A DNA stretch of 64,000 nucleotides. Origin: Malaya genurostris. Lineage: Eukaryota > Arthropoda > Insecta > Diptera > Culicidae. Position numbers and translations under genes: made by a program. Shown in pieces: positions 48,182 through 58,329 of this stretch (position 1 is its first letter; each line of letters starts with the position of its first letter). Under the pieces are notes generated by a model, which did no database searches, was not told where the DNA came from, and saw only the letters and a program-made list of their open reading frames with translations. The stretch lies in assembly GCF_030247185.1 (NCBI RefSeq), contig NC_080571.1, positions 81,836,525 to 81,900,524 of the forward strand. The letters run 5' to 3'.

Positions 48182-49507
48182 CAGGGTCCGGCACTCGAAG
48201 TGTAACCAACTTCAGACCGCTCGCGCAGCTGACGCACGGGCATCAGCTTTCTAGAAATTTGCTAAATGACAGTTCGGAGTTGTATTGTTTACAAGCGCAA
48301 GAAAGCATTTTGCCTAAAGTGAACGCGAAAAAAAAAATCAGTGATGGATTTAAAACGTAATAGTGTGATTGCTTTATATTTAGATGGAAAATCACAACCA
48401 GCGATTGTTCGTGAGCTCAAACACCTTAAAGTGAATAAAGTTTTTGTTTATCGCACCATAAACAATAATACTGGTTACAATAATACTGGTAGCATCGCAA
48501 AACGTCATGGAGGTGGTCATCAAAAGACTGCAACGTCACGTGAGATGGTTCAAAAAGTGAAGAAGCGACTTGAACGAAATCCTCGACGAAGTGCCAATCA
48601 AATGGCAAAAGAACTGAAAATATCCGACGGTAGCATCCGCCGCATACTGAAAAATGATCTGAAGGTCAAGCCTTACAAGATCCAAAAGGCGCATGATCTC
48701 ACACCGAAGCAGCAACAAGTTAGACTTGAGAGAGCGAAGGAGTTGCTTCGTTTGGCCGAAAGCGGTCAATTTCCGAACATTGTATTTTCTGACGAGAAAA
48801 TTTTTCCAATTGAGCAATTCGTAAACTCTCAAAACGATAGGGTTTACTTGACCGACCGTTCATACGAGAATTTGAGTCATCGATTGGCCACCAGGAGGCA
48901 GCACCCGCAACAGATAATGGTTTGGGCCGCTGTAACCGCAGATGGGCGCTCTCCAATCGTTTTCATCGAGCCTGGCGTCAAGGTAAATGCGACATATTGT
49001 CGGGAAAGTATTCTGGAGGTTGCTTTGAAGCCGTGGGCAGACAAACATTTCGGTGGCAGACCATGGACGTTTCAGCAGGACTCGGCACCGTCTCACAAAG
49101 CTCGAGTGAACCAAGAATGGCTGAAAAACAACGTTCCGAACTTCATCACGTCCACACAATGGCTCTCGAATACACCAGATGCGAATCCAATGGATTATTC
49201 TCTTTGGGCCATTTTGGAGAGCAAAGTCCGAACTAAAAGATACACCAGTCTCGAGGCGATGAAAAAAGTTATTGTCCGCGAGTGGGCCAAAATACACCTG
49301 CAAGTCACATTCGGGCAACTTGCGATTCGTTTTTTGACCGTCTCAAGGCCATAGTCAAGGTAAAAGGTGGTCCTATCGAGCAAAAGTGAATTGATTCTGA
49401 ATTTTGTATTATTTTTACACATTTTGTACTTTGAATTAAGTAAAAGTAATTTTCCAAACTGAATTTATGGCCTTTTTAATTGGTTACACTTCGAGTGCCG
49501 GACCCTG
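48182..49507 (+). mobile_element. DD37D (maT-like) Tc1/mariner element, near-complete
   Basis: A 1,326-bp element with inverted terminal repeats (CAGGGTCCGGCACTCGAAGT at left, its inverse at right; about 27 bp) and TA on both sides (48180-48181, 49508-49509). Size, ends and a single transposase gene are those of a complete element. Of the DNA transposons in this window it is the best preserved. Confidence 0.95.
48341..49354 (+). CDS. DD37D transposase, frameshifted near its C-terminus
   Basis: A cut-and-paste transposase of the Tc1/mariner superfamily. Residues 1-110 hold two helix-turn-helix DNA-binding regions joined by a basic GSIAKRHGGGHQKT linker. The catalytic triad is D151 (FSDEK), D247 (QQDSAPSHKA) and D285 (NPMDYSLW), with 37 residues between the last two, the DD37D signature. 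Near residue 317 two extra bases (about 49291-49296) change the frame, so the last residues are foreign; in the alternative frame a plausible tail (CDSFFDRLK) runs to a TGA at 49387-49389. Residues 41-50 contain an NNTG...NNTG tandem duplication. The catalytic core is intact, so partial activity cannot be excluded. Confidence 0.9.
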   Translation: MMDLKRNSVIALYLDGKSQPAIVRELKHLKVNKVFVYRTINNNTGYNNTGSIAKRHGGGHQKTATSREMVQKVKKRLERNPRRSANQMAKELKISDGSIRRILKNDLKVKPYKIQKAHDLTPKQQQVRLERAKELLRLAESGQFPNIVFSDEKIFPIEQFVNSQNDRVYLTDRSYENLSHRLATRRQHPQQIMVWAAVTADGRSPIVFIEPGVKVNATYCRESILEVALKPWADKHFGGRPWTFQQDSAPSHKARVNQEWLKNNVPNFITSTQWLSNTPDANPMDYSLWAILESKVRTKRYTSLEAMKKVIVREWAKIHLQVTFGQLAIRFLTVSRP

Positions 49508-49514
49508 TATTACA

Positions 49515-49745
49515 CTGAGTAGCAGCAGACCGTATCCATACGCGCTCTTTTTATTGCGAGACAAATTTGTTCTCATTCTCAGAAGACAACCATGCGCAGG
49601 CGAAGAGCATTAGCTACTCTCAAAAACTCGTTCGCGCATTTAAGCACCGCGGCAGAAATGGATGTACAACGCTCCGTTCGTTCTCAGCGCATTTAGCCAA
49701 GAACGGAGTTCGAGTGCTCCATTCGCATGAGAACAGGTGTAGCAA
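49515..49745 (+). repeat. Dispersed repeat with CGCGCTCTT and ATGCGCA motifs (copy 1)
   Basis: Shares with 58085-58320, in the same orientation, the sequence around CGCGCTCTTT, GAGACAAATTTGTTCT, AGACAACCATGCGCA and GCCAAGAACG. Both copies have an ATG at the same site, followed by short arginine-rich frames (MRRRRALATLK here) that end within 40 codons. I do not recognise it; it may be a MITE or an old gene fragment. Confidence 0.5.
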
Positions 49746-49749
49746 CTTG

Positions 49750-51270
49750 TGCTAATTAACTCTCCGACAAGTCCCCGATCACAATGTAATATTCATACAA
49801 TTTTGTAATAATATTAAACCATACATTTTTTGGAAATTGTGTTTTCTGAGACTTGTTCAATTACTTTCCTTGGCGTGCGGCACAATTGTTAATAATTAGG
49901 GTTTCAAAAGCGGGGAAAAATATCTGTAGCTATTCAATCATTCTAAAGTTTTATTTATCTACTTCTTGAAAATCTTGATGCGATCTTGCTCAACACCACC
50001 ATAAAATTTATTTAAAATTGTTTGCGTGGAACATAAAAATCATTCAAATATGATCTAGAATTAAATATAGTAATCACGTAAGTAATTTTAATTATATTAA
50101 ACTACTTTTTAAACCTGAAAATATCGATAATTTAAGTAATTTTTGACGCTTTTATGAATTTTGATTCCGAAAAATATTTTAATAGGCATATATTATCGAA
50201 CCTAATTCGTCAAGATAAAAATATATCTGAATTCTATACAATTACATTAAAATGAAAGGTTCGTCATCAATATCCAGTACGCAAAAAAATCTTCTAGATC
50301 TCAAACAACATGTAGGTTAAAAAGTGAACAGCAAGCGCATACGTTTAAATAATACAGCAAACTTCTTTTAATCTGTTCGATAAAATACATAACATTCAAT
50401 ATGTGGAATGAATCCCGCAGCCGAGAGAACCACTTAGAAAGTTTCCATGCAAAAATCAACACATTTGCTCTGAAAGTATCGGCTAAGATTTTATCCGGTT
50501 ATCCCATTCAAAGTGGAAAGATCAGTTGATCAGTGATCTTTGAATCACATCGATCAAAATCAATACGGATCGGTGATGATTTTGAGCTACTATTTTCACT
50601 GATTCCTGTAAGAACAAATTACTGGACGATTCGATCAGCTTTAAGCATTTCGGAAGAAAATCACATATGAGCAACATCAGACATGAGTGCCGATTGATTT
50701 ACATCTAAAATCGTTGATCCCAATGAGGGGCGTGAAAATTAGTGACAACAGTAATTTTAAACTAAGGATAACGCGTGTCAATGAGACTTTTAAAATCGTG
50801 GAAAATTTCAAATTTTGCATCTTTGGGAAGTTTAGTGATGAGTGATAAGGAATATTAAAGGAGTTTGTACATAAATGATTTTTGTCAATTTATATGCATG
50901 AGGGTACTCAAATTGGGGAAAATTATCAATTTGTAACATTCAGGAATGCTCCTTTAACAGTCCTTATCACCGGAGTTGGGAAAAATGCCGGTTTCGTTAC
51001 GGCACGGTTTACGAAATTTCAACACATATTCTCCTTTGATACAAACCGTATTCTATTTCGCAAGCTGTTGTTTAATTGCAGTAAAATTAATACTAGATGC
51101 AAGGAAATGAATGCTAGATGAAGGTTTTATGAAAATAATCAGATTGGATCGTAATCCAATTGATAATGTTAATTTTACAGTTTTCGCTGCGCAATATCAA
51201 CACGCAATGCAAAATTAGTCAAATGCGCGGCATTTGACGCAGCGTTTCAATAGTGCGTTTGAATTGGCGT
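49750..51270. other. No gene recognised
   Basis: AT-rich DNA upstream of the I element. GAAAATCACATATGAGCAAC at about 50660 resembles 22618-22660, so a small dispersed repeat is shared. No coding domain. Confidence 0.45.
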
Positions 51271-51683
51271 AGTCAAATCCTGCACTCCATTCCTTTCGTG
51301 ACCGTCGTATCGATCGGATGGTAGTTTGCATTAGAGCAGCTGTGCGTTAATCCATTCTAATCCGTTTCAAGGTCATTTAATATCAGATCTTTTGTTCGTG
51401 AGCTTGTGCAGTAGATCAATACAGTATAAACAATAAATACCGTTAGACAGTGCCGGGTGCTATTGTGTTAAAACAATAAGAACAGTGAACCGACGTTTAG
51501 TGTGGTGCCGTGAACCGGTGCTGTGTGCATATTAATTCTCTGAGGTCGTTGTAACTAACGCTTGGCCTCAGCGGCCGAGTTGCTACGGATCATTAGCTAA
51601 GTATAATATTTTTTCCCTTCGTGTCCCTTTATCGTCTTATATCTTGACTCCCCCTATAATTTGCGCGGAACCTCAACCGCGCT

Positions 51684-53042
51684 ATGGCAAGTCCATTAAA
51701 TTCTCCCCTGCCCCCCGAAGATAAAATGGAAACAGATTTTAAATCTGCTCCAAATAGTAAGACTCACCGGGTTAAACAGTATCCCGAAGAGCCTTCACCC
51801 TCGGCCGGCCTTTATGTGGTTTATTTTCGGACCAAAGAGAAGAATAAACCGCTTAATATTTTGAAAATATCTAAAGACTTGGAGTCGAAATATACAACAT
51901 TGAAATTTATTTCAAAAATTCGTCCCGATAAGCTCAGGGTCTCGTTGACCAGTCTGAAACATGCTAATGAGATCGCGCGAAACGATCACTTTACGCGGGA
52001 CTACCGCGTTTATATACCAGCTCGCGAAGTCGAGATAGACGGAGTGATCACGGATCCAAGTCTGACATGCGAGGACATTCTCAAACATGGGGTCGGATGT
52101 TTTAAAGATCCCTTGCTTAAGAATGTCAAGATACTGGACTGCAAACGTTTGCATTCAGTATCGATCGCCGCGGATGGGACAAAGTCTTATCCCCACTCGG
52201 ACTCGTATCGGGTGACCTTCTCCGGCTCGGCTTTGCCGAAATTCGTTCTCCTGGCCAGGGTTCGTCTACCTGTACGACTTTTCGTACCACGGGTGATGAA
52301 TTGCACTAGTTGTCAACAACTAGGACACACAGCTTCCCATTGTGGAAATCGGCCCCGCTGCTCGAAGTGTGGAGAGAGTCATGCGGATGGCGTTTGCGAC
52401 AGAGACATTGAAAAGTGTCTTTACTGTGGGGCGGCCCCGCATGACCTCACAGCATGTTCTGCGTATAAATTGCGTGGAGATCATTTGAAACGATCTCTCA
52501 AGCAACGATCAAACCGATCGTTCGCAGAAATGCTGAAAATCGCCACACCACCTGAACAGAACCCCTACACCTGTTTGTCTGCGGACGATTGCGACTCTGA
52601 CGATCCTCAAGAAGGTACATCTTCAACTGTCCCTCGTAGTTTTAGGAAGAGGAAAAATATATCATCTCCTAAACTCCCTAGAAAGGGTTCGAAGATATCT
52701 CTTGAAGGCCCTCCAAAAGTAACAGCAGAAGGAAGTGTTGGTAAAAAAAACGAAAAGAAGAAGCCAAAAGCTCCTAGTTCCGGAGACTTGAAATCGGAGA
52801 AAGAATATCCAACACTTCCGGGGACACCCAAAACCCCGAAAGTCCCCAAGGAACCAGAAAACACATCAAGTGCTGGACTTGTAAAATTCAGTGACATTGT
52901 GGACTTTATATTTTCCGTCTTCAACATTTCTGACCCCCTAAAAGGTATTTTGATGACTTTCCTGCCAAAAGTTAAAATGTTTTTGATGCAGCTGACTGCA
53001 AAATGGCCCCTCCTCTCAGCAATCGTTTCCTTCGATGGCTAA
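51684..53042 (+). CDS. I-element ORF1: RNA-binding nucleocapsid-like protein
   Basis: A 452-residue protein expected to bind the element RNA and form ribonucleoprotein particles. Three zinc knuckles lie at about residues 207-258: C207-C210-H215-C220, C226-C229-H233-C238 and C245-C248-H253-C258. Residues 40-200 form a domain of the kind that precedes the knuckles in I/Jockey ORF1 proteins. Residues 285-390 are rich in K, P, S and E and look disordered. The C-terminal 50 residues are hydrophobic (ILMTFLPKVKMFLMQL). The start is the first ATG after a 395-bp leader. It overlaps the start of ORF2 by 8 nt. Confidence 0.93.
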   Translation: MASPLNSPLPPEDKMETDFKSAPNSKTHRVKQYPEEPSPSAGLYVVYFRTKEKNKPLNILKISKDLESKYTTLKFISKIRPDKLRVSLTSLKHANEIARNDHFTRDYRVYIPAREVEIDGVITDPSLTCEDILKHGVGCFKDPLLKNVKILDCKRLHSVSIAADGTKSYPHSDSYRVTFSGSALPKFVLLARVRLPVRLFVPRVMNCTSCQQLGHTASHCGNRPRCSKCGESHADGVCDRDIEKCLYCGAAPHDLTACSAYKLRGDHLKRSLKQRSNRSFAEMLKIATPPEQNPYTCLSADDCDSDDPQEGTSSTVPRSFRKRKNISSPKLPRKGSKISLEGPPKVTAEGSVGKKNEKKKPKAPSSGDLKSEKEYPTLPGTPKTPKVPKEPENTSSAGLVKFSDIVDFIFSVFNISDPLKGILMTFLPKVKMFLMQLTAKWPLLSAIVSFDG

Positions 53043-56000
53043 TTTTTCGAACGAGGTCAAGGATTCGATCACTGTTTTACAGTGGAACTGTAGAAGTATC
53101 ATCCCGAAAATAGATCCTTTTAAATACTTAGTAAATAATCTGAAATGTGACGCATTTGCATTGTGCGAAACTTGGTTAACTTCTGATGTATCACTAAATT
53201 TCCACGATTTTAACATTATTCGCCTGGATCGAGATAATCCCTACGGAGGAGTACTTTTGGGGATCAAAAAGTGCTATTCCTTCTTTCGAATTAACCTCCC
53301 CTCGATATCAGGTATTGAAGTTGTCGCATGTCATGTCACAATTAAAGGCAAGGACCTTTGTATTGCTTCCATCTATATTCCCCCTAGAGCCTCAGTTGGG
53401 TACCACTGGCTCAGCAGTATCATGCAACTTCTTCCCGCACCGACGTTAGTTTTAGGAGACTTTAACTCTCACGGTACGGGATGGGGTTGTCTTCATGATG
53501 ATAACAGATCAGCTATGATCCATGATATTTGCGACAACTTCAATATGACAATCTTGAATACGGGAGAAATGACACGAATTCCCGCACCACCAGCAAGACC
53601 AAGTGCGCTGGACTTATCCCTCTGCTCGACATCGCTACGGTTGGATTGCACGTGGAAGGTAATCCCTGATCCCCACGGTAGCGATCATCTGCCTATCGTA
53701 ATTTCAATCGCCAGCGGATTAAGACCATCGGAAACAATCAATGTTTTGTATGACCTCACACGAAATATTGATTGGAAATGCTACGCAATATCGATATCTG
53801 AGAAACTAGAAACAACACAAGAACTTCCTCCGGAGGAAGAGTATACGTTTATGGCTGGCTTGATTCTCGACACTGCGATTCAAGCTCAGACGAAACGTAT
53901 ACCCGGCGCGAATACTAACATTCGTCCTCCCAACCCGTGGTGGGACAAAGAGTGCTCATCACTGAACGCGGAAAGATCTTTAGCATTCAAAAAGTTCAGA
54001 AAATATGGAACACCTGATAATTATAGAAATTACGCAGCGCTAGATAAGCAAATGAAGAACTTAGTTAAAGCAAAGAAACTAGGTTACTGGCGACGGTTTG
54101 TTGACGGATTAACAAAAGAAACATCGATGAGCACTCTTTGGAACACAGCCCGACGAATGCGCAACCAAAACACAACGAACGAAAGCGAGGAATATTCTAA
54201 CCGCTGGATATTCGATTTCGCTAAAAAAGTATGTCCTGATTCTGTTCCGGAACAGAAGATATCCCGCGCCGCGACTTCGAATACAAACGAAACACCGTTT
54301 TCGATGGTAGAGTTCTCACTTGCGCTCTTGTCGTGTAACAATAAGGCCCCGGGGTTAGACAGAATTAAATTCAACTTGTTGAAAAAGCTTCCTGACTCTG
54401 CCAAAAGGCGCTTGCTGAATTTGTTTAACAAGTTCCTCGAGGGTAATATTGTTCCACACGACTGGAGACAAGTAAGAGTTATCGCCATTCAAAAACCTGG
54501 GAAACCAGCCTCCGATCACAATTCGTATCGGCCGATTGCTATGCTTTCCTGTATCCGGAAGTTGTTCGAAAAAATGATTCTCTTCCGTCTAGACAATTGG
54601 GTCGAGACTAATGGTTTACTTTCAGATACACAATTCGGCTTCCGCAGGGGTAAAGGAACGAACGATTGTCTTGCGTTGCTCTCAACCGAAATTCAAATGG
54701 CATTTGCTCGTAAAGAACAAATGGCATCAGTATTCCTAGATATCAAGGGGGCTTTTGATTCAGTTTCTATAAATATCCTATCTAAGAAGCTGCACCAGCA
54801 TGGTCTTTCACCAATTTTGAATAACTTTTTGTACAATCTATTGTCCGAGAAATACATGTATTTCGCGCATGGTGATTTGTCGACAATACGATTCAGTTAC
54901 ATGGGTCTTCCTCAGGGCTCATGCTTAAGCCCCCTTTTATACAATTTTTACGTAAACGACATCGATAAATGTATCAACACATCTTGCACGCTGAGACAAC
55001 TTGCCGACGACAGCGTTGTGTCCATTATAGGACCCAAAGCTGCCGATCTCCAAGGACCATTACAAGATACCCTCGACAACTTGTCGACATGGGCTCTTCA
55101 AATGGGTATCGAGTTCTCTACGGAGAAAACTGAGCTGGTCGTATTTTCAAGAAAGCGAGAACCAGCACAACTACAGCTTCAACTAGGGGGTGGAACCATA
55201 GCTCAGGTCTTCACATTTAAATATCTCGGGGTCTGGTTCGACTCCAAAGGCACCTGGGGATGTCACATTAGGTATCTGAAACGAAAATGCCAACAAAGAA
55301 TCAACTTTCTTCGTACAATAACCGGATCGTGGTGGGGTGCCCATCCAGGAGACCTGATCAGGTTGTACCAAACAACGATATTGTCCGTGATAGAATATGG
55401 ATGCTTCTGCTTCCGATCCGCCGCGAACACCCATTTCATTAAACTGGAAAGAATTCAGTATCGTTGTTTGCGTATTGCCTTAGGTTGCATGCAGTCGACT
55501 CATACGATGAGTCTCGAAGTGCTTGCGGGCGTCTTACCGTTGAAAAATCGATTCTGGGATCTCTCATATCGATTGCTAATCCGATGCGATATCTTAAATC
55601 CGATGGTGATTGAAAACTTCGAAAGGCTTGTCGAGCTCAATTCTCAGACCCGTTTTATGTCCTTGTATTTTGATTACATGGCTCAGAATATTAATCCTTC
55701 TTCATTTGTTTCCAACCGTGCTCATTTCTTGGATACTACTAATTCTACTGTGTTTTTCGACACATCCATGAGAGAAGAAATTCGTGGAATTCCGGATCAC
55801 GTGCGCCCTCAAGTGGCCCCAAATATTTTTTATAATAAATTTAGAACAGTCAACTGTGAAAAGATGTTTTACACTGACGGATCAAACATCAACAGGTCCA
55901 CAGGCTTCGGAATCTTCAATCAGAACATCACCGCTTCGTACAAACTCAGTGATCCGGCTTCAGTCTATGTCGCAGAATTAGCTGCTATTCAGTACACCCT

Positions 56001-56715
56001 CGAGATCATTGAAACCTTGCCCAAAGACCATTACTTCATAGTCACGGACAGTCTAAGCTCAATAGAAGCTCTCCGGGCAATGAAGCCAGGAAAGTATCCC
56101 CCATATTTCCTGGGGAAAATACGGGAACATTTGAGAACTTTATCTGAACGGTCTTATTTAATATCGTTAGTCTGGGTCCCTTCGCATTGTTCCATTCCGG
56201 GCAATGAAAAGGCAGACTCATTGGCTAAGGTGGGCGCATTAGAAGGTGATATTTATGAAAGACCAATCTGCTTCAATGAATTTTTCAGTATCTCTCGTCA
56301 GAAAACTCTCGAAAGTTGGCAAACTTCATGGAGCAATGGCGAACTGGGACGATGGCTGCATTCCATTATCCCTAGGGTATCGACGAAACCTTGGTTCAGG
56401 GGGATGAACGTGAGTCGTGACTTCATTCGTGTGATGTCTCGGCTCATGTCAAACCATTACACCTTCAACGCACATCTCCGGCGTATTGGAATCGTGGAGA
56501 GCGGTCTCTGCGCTTGTGGTGACGGTTATCAGGACATCGAGCATGTCGTATGGACGTGTACGGAGTATCGTGACGCCAGGTCTTTATTAAAGGACTCCCT
56601 AAGGGCCCGAGGTAGACCACCTGAAGTTCCGGTCCGAGATGTGTTGGCTAGTCGGGATATCTCTTATATGCTTCTTATATACCAGTACCTCAAACACATT
56701 AATATCCAAGTGTAA
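53035..56715 (+). CDS. I-element ORF2: endonuclease, reverse transcriptase, RNase H
   Basis: A 1,226-residue replicase that nicks target DNA and copies the element RNA onto it. The AP-type endonuclease (residues 10-230) has N18 (WNCRS), E45 (CETW), D142/N144 (GDFN) and D217/H218 (SDH). The reverse transcriptase (about 430-800) has D569 (FLDIKGAFD), GLPQGS at 624-629 and LADD at 656-659, all aspartates present. The RNase H (about 940-1070) has D948, E981, D1005, H1051 and D1061. A C-x-C-x8-H-x4-C cluster follows at 1159-1175. The length and domain order are full for the I clade and no stop or frameshift is seen. The start ATG overlaps ORF1's stop as ATGGCTAA. Confidence 0.95.
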   Translation: MANFSNEVKDSITVLQWNCRSIIPKIDPFKYLVNNLKCDAFALCETWLTSDVSLNFHDFNIIRLDRDNPYGGVLLGIKKCYSFFRINLPSISGIEVVACHVTIKGKDLCIASIYIPPRASVGYHWLSSIMQLLPAPTLVLGDFNSHGTGWGCLHDDNRSAMIHDICDNFNMTILNTGEMTRIPAPPARPSALDLSLCSTSLRLDCTWKVIPDPHGSDHLPIVISIASGLRPSETINVLYDLTRNIDWKCYAISISEKLETTQELPPEEEYTFMAGLILDTAIQAQTKRIPGANTNIRPPNPWWDKECSSLNAERSLAFKKFRKYGTPDNYRNYAALDKQMKNLVKAKKLGYWRRFVDGLTKETSMSTLWNTARRMRNQNTTNESEEYSNRWIFDFAKKVCPDSVPEQKISRAATSNTNETPFSMVEFSLALLSCNNKAPGLDRIKFNLLKKLPDSAKRRLLNLFNKFLEGNIVPHDWRQVRVIAIQKPGKPASDHNSYRPIAMLSCIRKLFEKMILFRLDNWVETNGLLSDTQFGFRRGKGTNDCLALLSTEIQMAFARKEQMASVFLDIKGAFDSVSINILSKKLHQHGLSPILNNFLYNLLSEKYMYFAHGDLSTIRFSYMGLPQGSCLSPLLYNFYVNDIDKCINTSCTLRQLADDSVVSIIGPKAADLQGPLQDTLDNLSTWALQMGIEFSTEKTELVVFSRKREPAQLQLQLGGGTIAQVFTFKYLGVWFDSKGTWGCHIRYLKRKCQQRINFLRTITGSWWGAHPGDLIRLYQTTILSVIEYGCFCFRSAANTHFIKLERIQYRCLRIALGCMQSTHTMSLEVLAGVLPLKNRFWDLSYRLLIRCDILNPMVIENFERLVELNSQTRFMSLYFDYMAQNINPSSFVSNRAHFLDTTNSTVFFDTSMREEIRGIPDHVRPQVAPNIFYNKFRTVNCEKMFYTDGSNINRSTGFGIFNQNITASYKLSDPASVYVAELAAIQYTLEIIETLPKDHYFIVTDSLSSIEALRAMKPGKYPPYFLGKIREHLRTLSERSYLISLVWVPSHCSIPGNEKADSLAKVGALEGDIYERPICFNEFFSISRQKTLESWQTSWSNGELGRWLHSIIPRVSTKPWFRGMNVSRDFIRVMSRLMSNHYTFNAHLRRIGIVESGLCACGDGYQDIEHVVWTCTEYRDARSLLKDSLRARGRPPEVPVRDVLASRDISYMLLIYQYLKHINIQV

Positions 56716-57328
56716 TCTGTTATACCTCGCTCAGAAAGTATAATCTCCACCTACAGGTTCGACACTAACATCCGCTCGATTCTCTCGATCACCGTCCCTG
56801 TCCACCATCTTCATTGGAACTAACAAGATCTTTTTTTGTCACTAACTTTTCGTTCCCCCCTTCCATGTCTCTTCACCATCTCGATGGCAACTAATTAGAT
56901 CTCTGTAGTTTTCAAACATTTTGTTTCCATACCCCCTATTTACCTCGGTTTTCACAATATTTACTTTTTTTATTTTCTCATCTCTTCGTAACATCACCAT
57001 CACCGCCTACGGTCCTACGCTCCAGACGATGACCAGCATGCGGGCCACCCGCCGGGCCTTCGTAGCCTGGGGGTGTTTCCCGCGGACCCACACGAACCGA
57101 AAGGAAGCGGCCATATATAGCACCATTTGGAATTCATGCAATATTCAATTCACCGACACCTGCCGAATACCAGCTAAAAGCTTTTTTCAAAAATTCTAGA
57201 CGACATAATCTAATGATACTATTCTAGTTTTAAGTTAGTCGTTAATTAAGATTAGGAAATACCCTTGGCATCTTAGAGCTTAAGCAGTGTGCCTGAAAAT
57301 ATATATTATACTATTGAAAAAAAAAAAA
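56716..57328 (+). other. 3' UTR and A tract of the I element
   Basis: About 600 bp of pyrimidine-rich then mixed sequence after the ORF2 stop. The part from about 57037 is the segment copied in the truncated insertion at 38918-39212, which proves it belongs to the element. It ends in about 15 A residues. Confidence 0.9.
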
Positions 57329-57483
57329 AAATCCTGCACTCCTGTTACTTCTGTGTATGATATTCAAGCTAAATAGGGTAATATGATTCAACTCCAACAA
57401 CAGCTTTGTGAAGCTTTGACATGTTTTTCTTATAGTTATAATTATTATTAATCGCAGCATGTATGTTAATATTATTAGCTGTT

Positions 57484-57730
57484 TTGCTTTCTCATATCGA
57501 AAGGCTATGCAATCACTGTGAAAACCGACTTTTTAACCGAGGCCCGGAGGGCCGAATGTCATATACCATTCGTCTCAGCTCGACGAACTGAGCAAATGTC
57601 TGTGTGTGTATGTGTGTATGTATGTAATTCAAATGAAAGGTTTTCCTAAAAATTTTTAGAGCATTTCATCCGGATCCGACCTCCGGTTCCGGAACAAAAG
57701 CGTGATAAGTGGAAAATTACCAATTTCATT
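57484..57730 (+). repeat. CCGGAA-type repeat, short copy
   Basis: Begins with CTTTCTCATATCGAAAGGC, then GAGGCCCGGAGGGCCGAATG, AGCTCGACGAACTGAGCAAA, a (TG)n stretch, a single ATTCAAATGAAAGG unit and CTCCGGTTCCGGAAC. The tandem subunits seen at 26.4 kb are reduced to one. Confidence 0.75.
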
Positions 57731-58084
57731 ATTAGTTTTTCACAAACACTGGTCAAAAACAGGTACAAATCCCATAAAAATGTCTGATAAATTATTCTAG
57801 TTTGCAGAGCTTGTTTGTTTGTGGGCGAAACGGTAACGGATGTCTGCTAATGGTGTGTGATATTGGTAAAAGACGGTGCTGCGGTTGAGAAAATTTTTAG
57901 CTATTCTATGATAAGTGCGATTGAAAGAATAAACGAATGTCATTGAATTCAAATTTATTTAAAAAAATATGCAATTTTCACAGCCAATAGTGCAGTAATA
58001 CCGTGTCGGTGGTGTAATGATGTTAATAATAATAATAAAAGTAATAATCCTACTACATGTTTTATGCTGCTGATTCGTGCTGTT

Positions 58085-58320
58085 TAGCTTGACTTACATA
58101 CAGACCTTATGCACGCGCGCTCTTTATTTTGCGCTGAGACAAATTTATTCTAATTCTCATAAGACAACCATGCGCATGCGACGTGCTTATGCCGCTCTCA
58201 AGAGAACTCTTTGGCACATTTACGTACCGCACCAGAAACTGATGCACGCCTTGTTGTATAATCTCATCGCATTCTGCCAAGAACGAGACTCAAGCGCTCT
58301 TGTCGCATGAGATAGCGCGA
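58085..58320 (+). repeat. Dispersed repeat with CGCGCTCTT and ATGCGCA motifs (copy 2)
   Basis: Homologous to 49515-49745. Its short frame begins MRMRRAYAALK at the ATG in the same position, with the arginine-rich pattern partly kept, then continues open to about 58310. Inverse-related phrases near both ends (GCGCGCTCTTT; CAAGCGCTCTTG, ATAGCGCGAGAG) hint at imperfect terminal inversions. Confidence 0.5.
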
Positions 58321-58329
58321 GAGATATAT

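Larger units (their letters stand above)
51289..57328 (+). mobile_element. I-clade non-LTR retrotransposon, apparently full length
   Basis: About 6.04 kb with a 5' UTR (51289-51683), two overlapping ORFs, a 3' UTR of about 600 bp and an A tract (57317-57331). It is flanked by the duplication AAATCCTGCACTCC at 51275-51288 and 57329-57342 (the AAA may belong to the tail, so 11-14 bp). ORF1 with three zinc knuckles, ORF2 with endonuclease, reverse transcriptase and RNase H fits the I clade (MosquI-like in mosquitoes). Both frames are open, so this copy may be recent and possibly competent. Confidence 0.93.

Noticed and set aside
48426..49422. Minus-strand frames up to 152 codons across the DD37D transposase
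   Set aside because: Antisense shadows of a gene with a complete catalytic triad on the plus strand.
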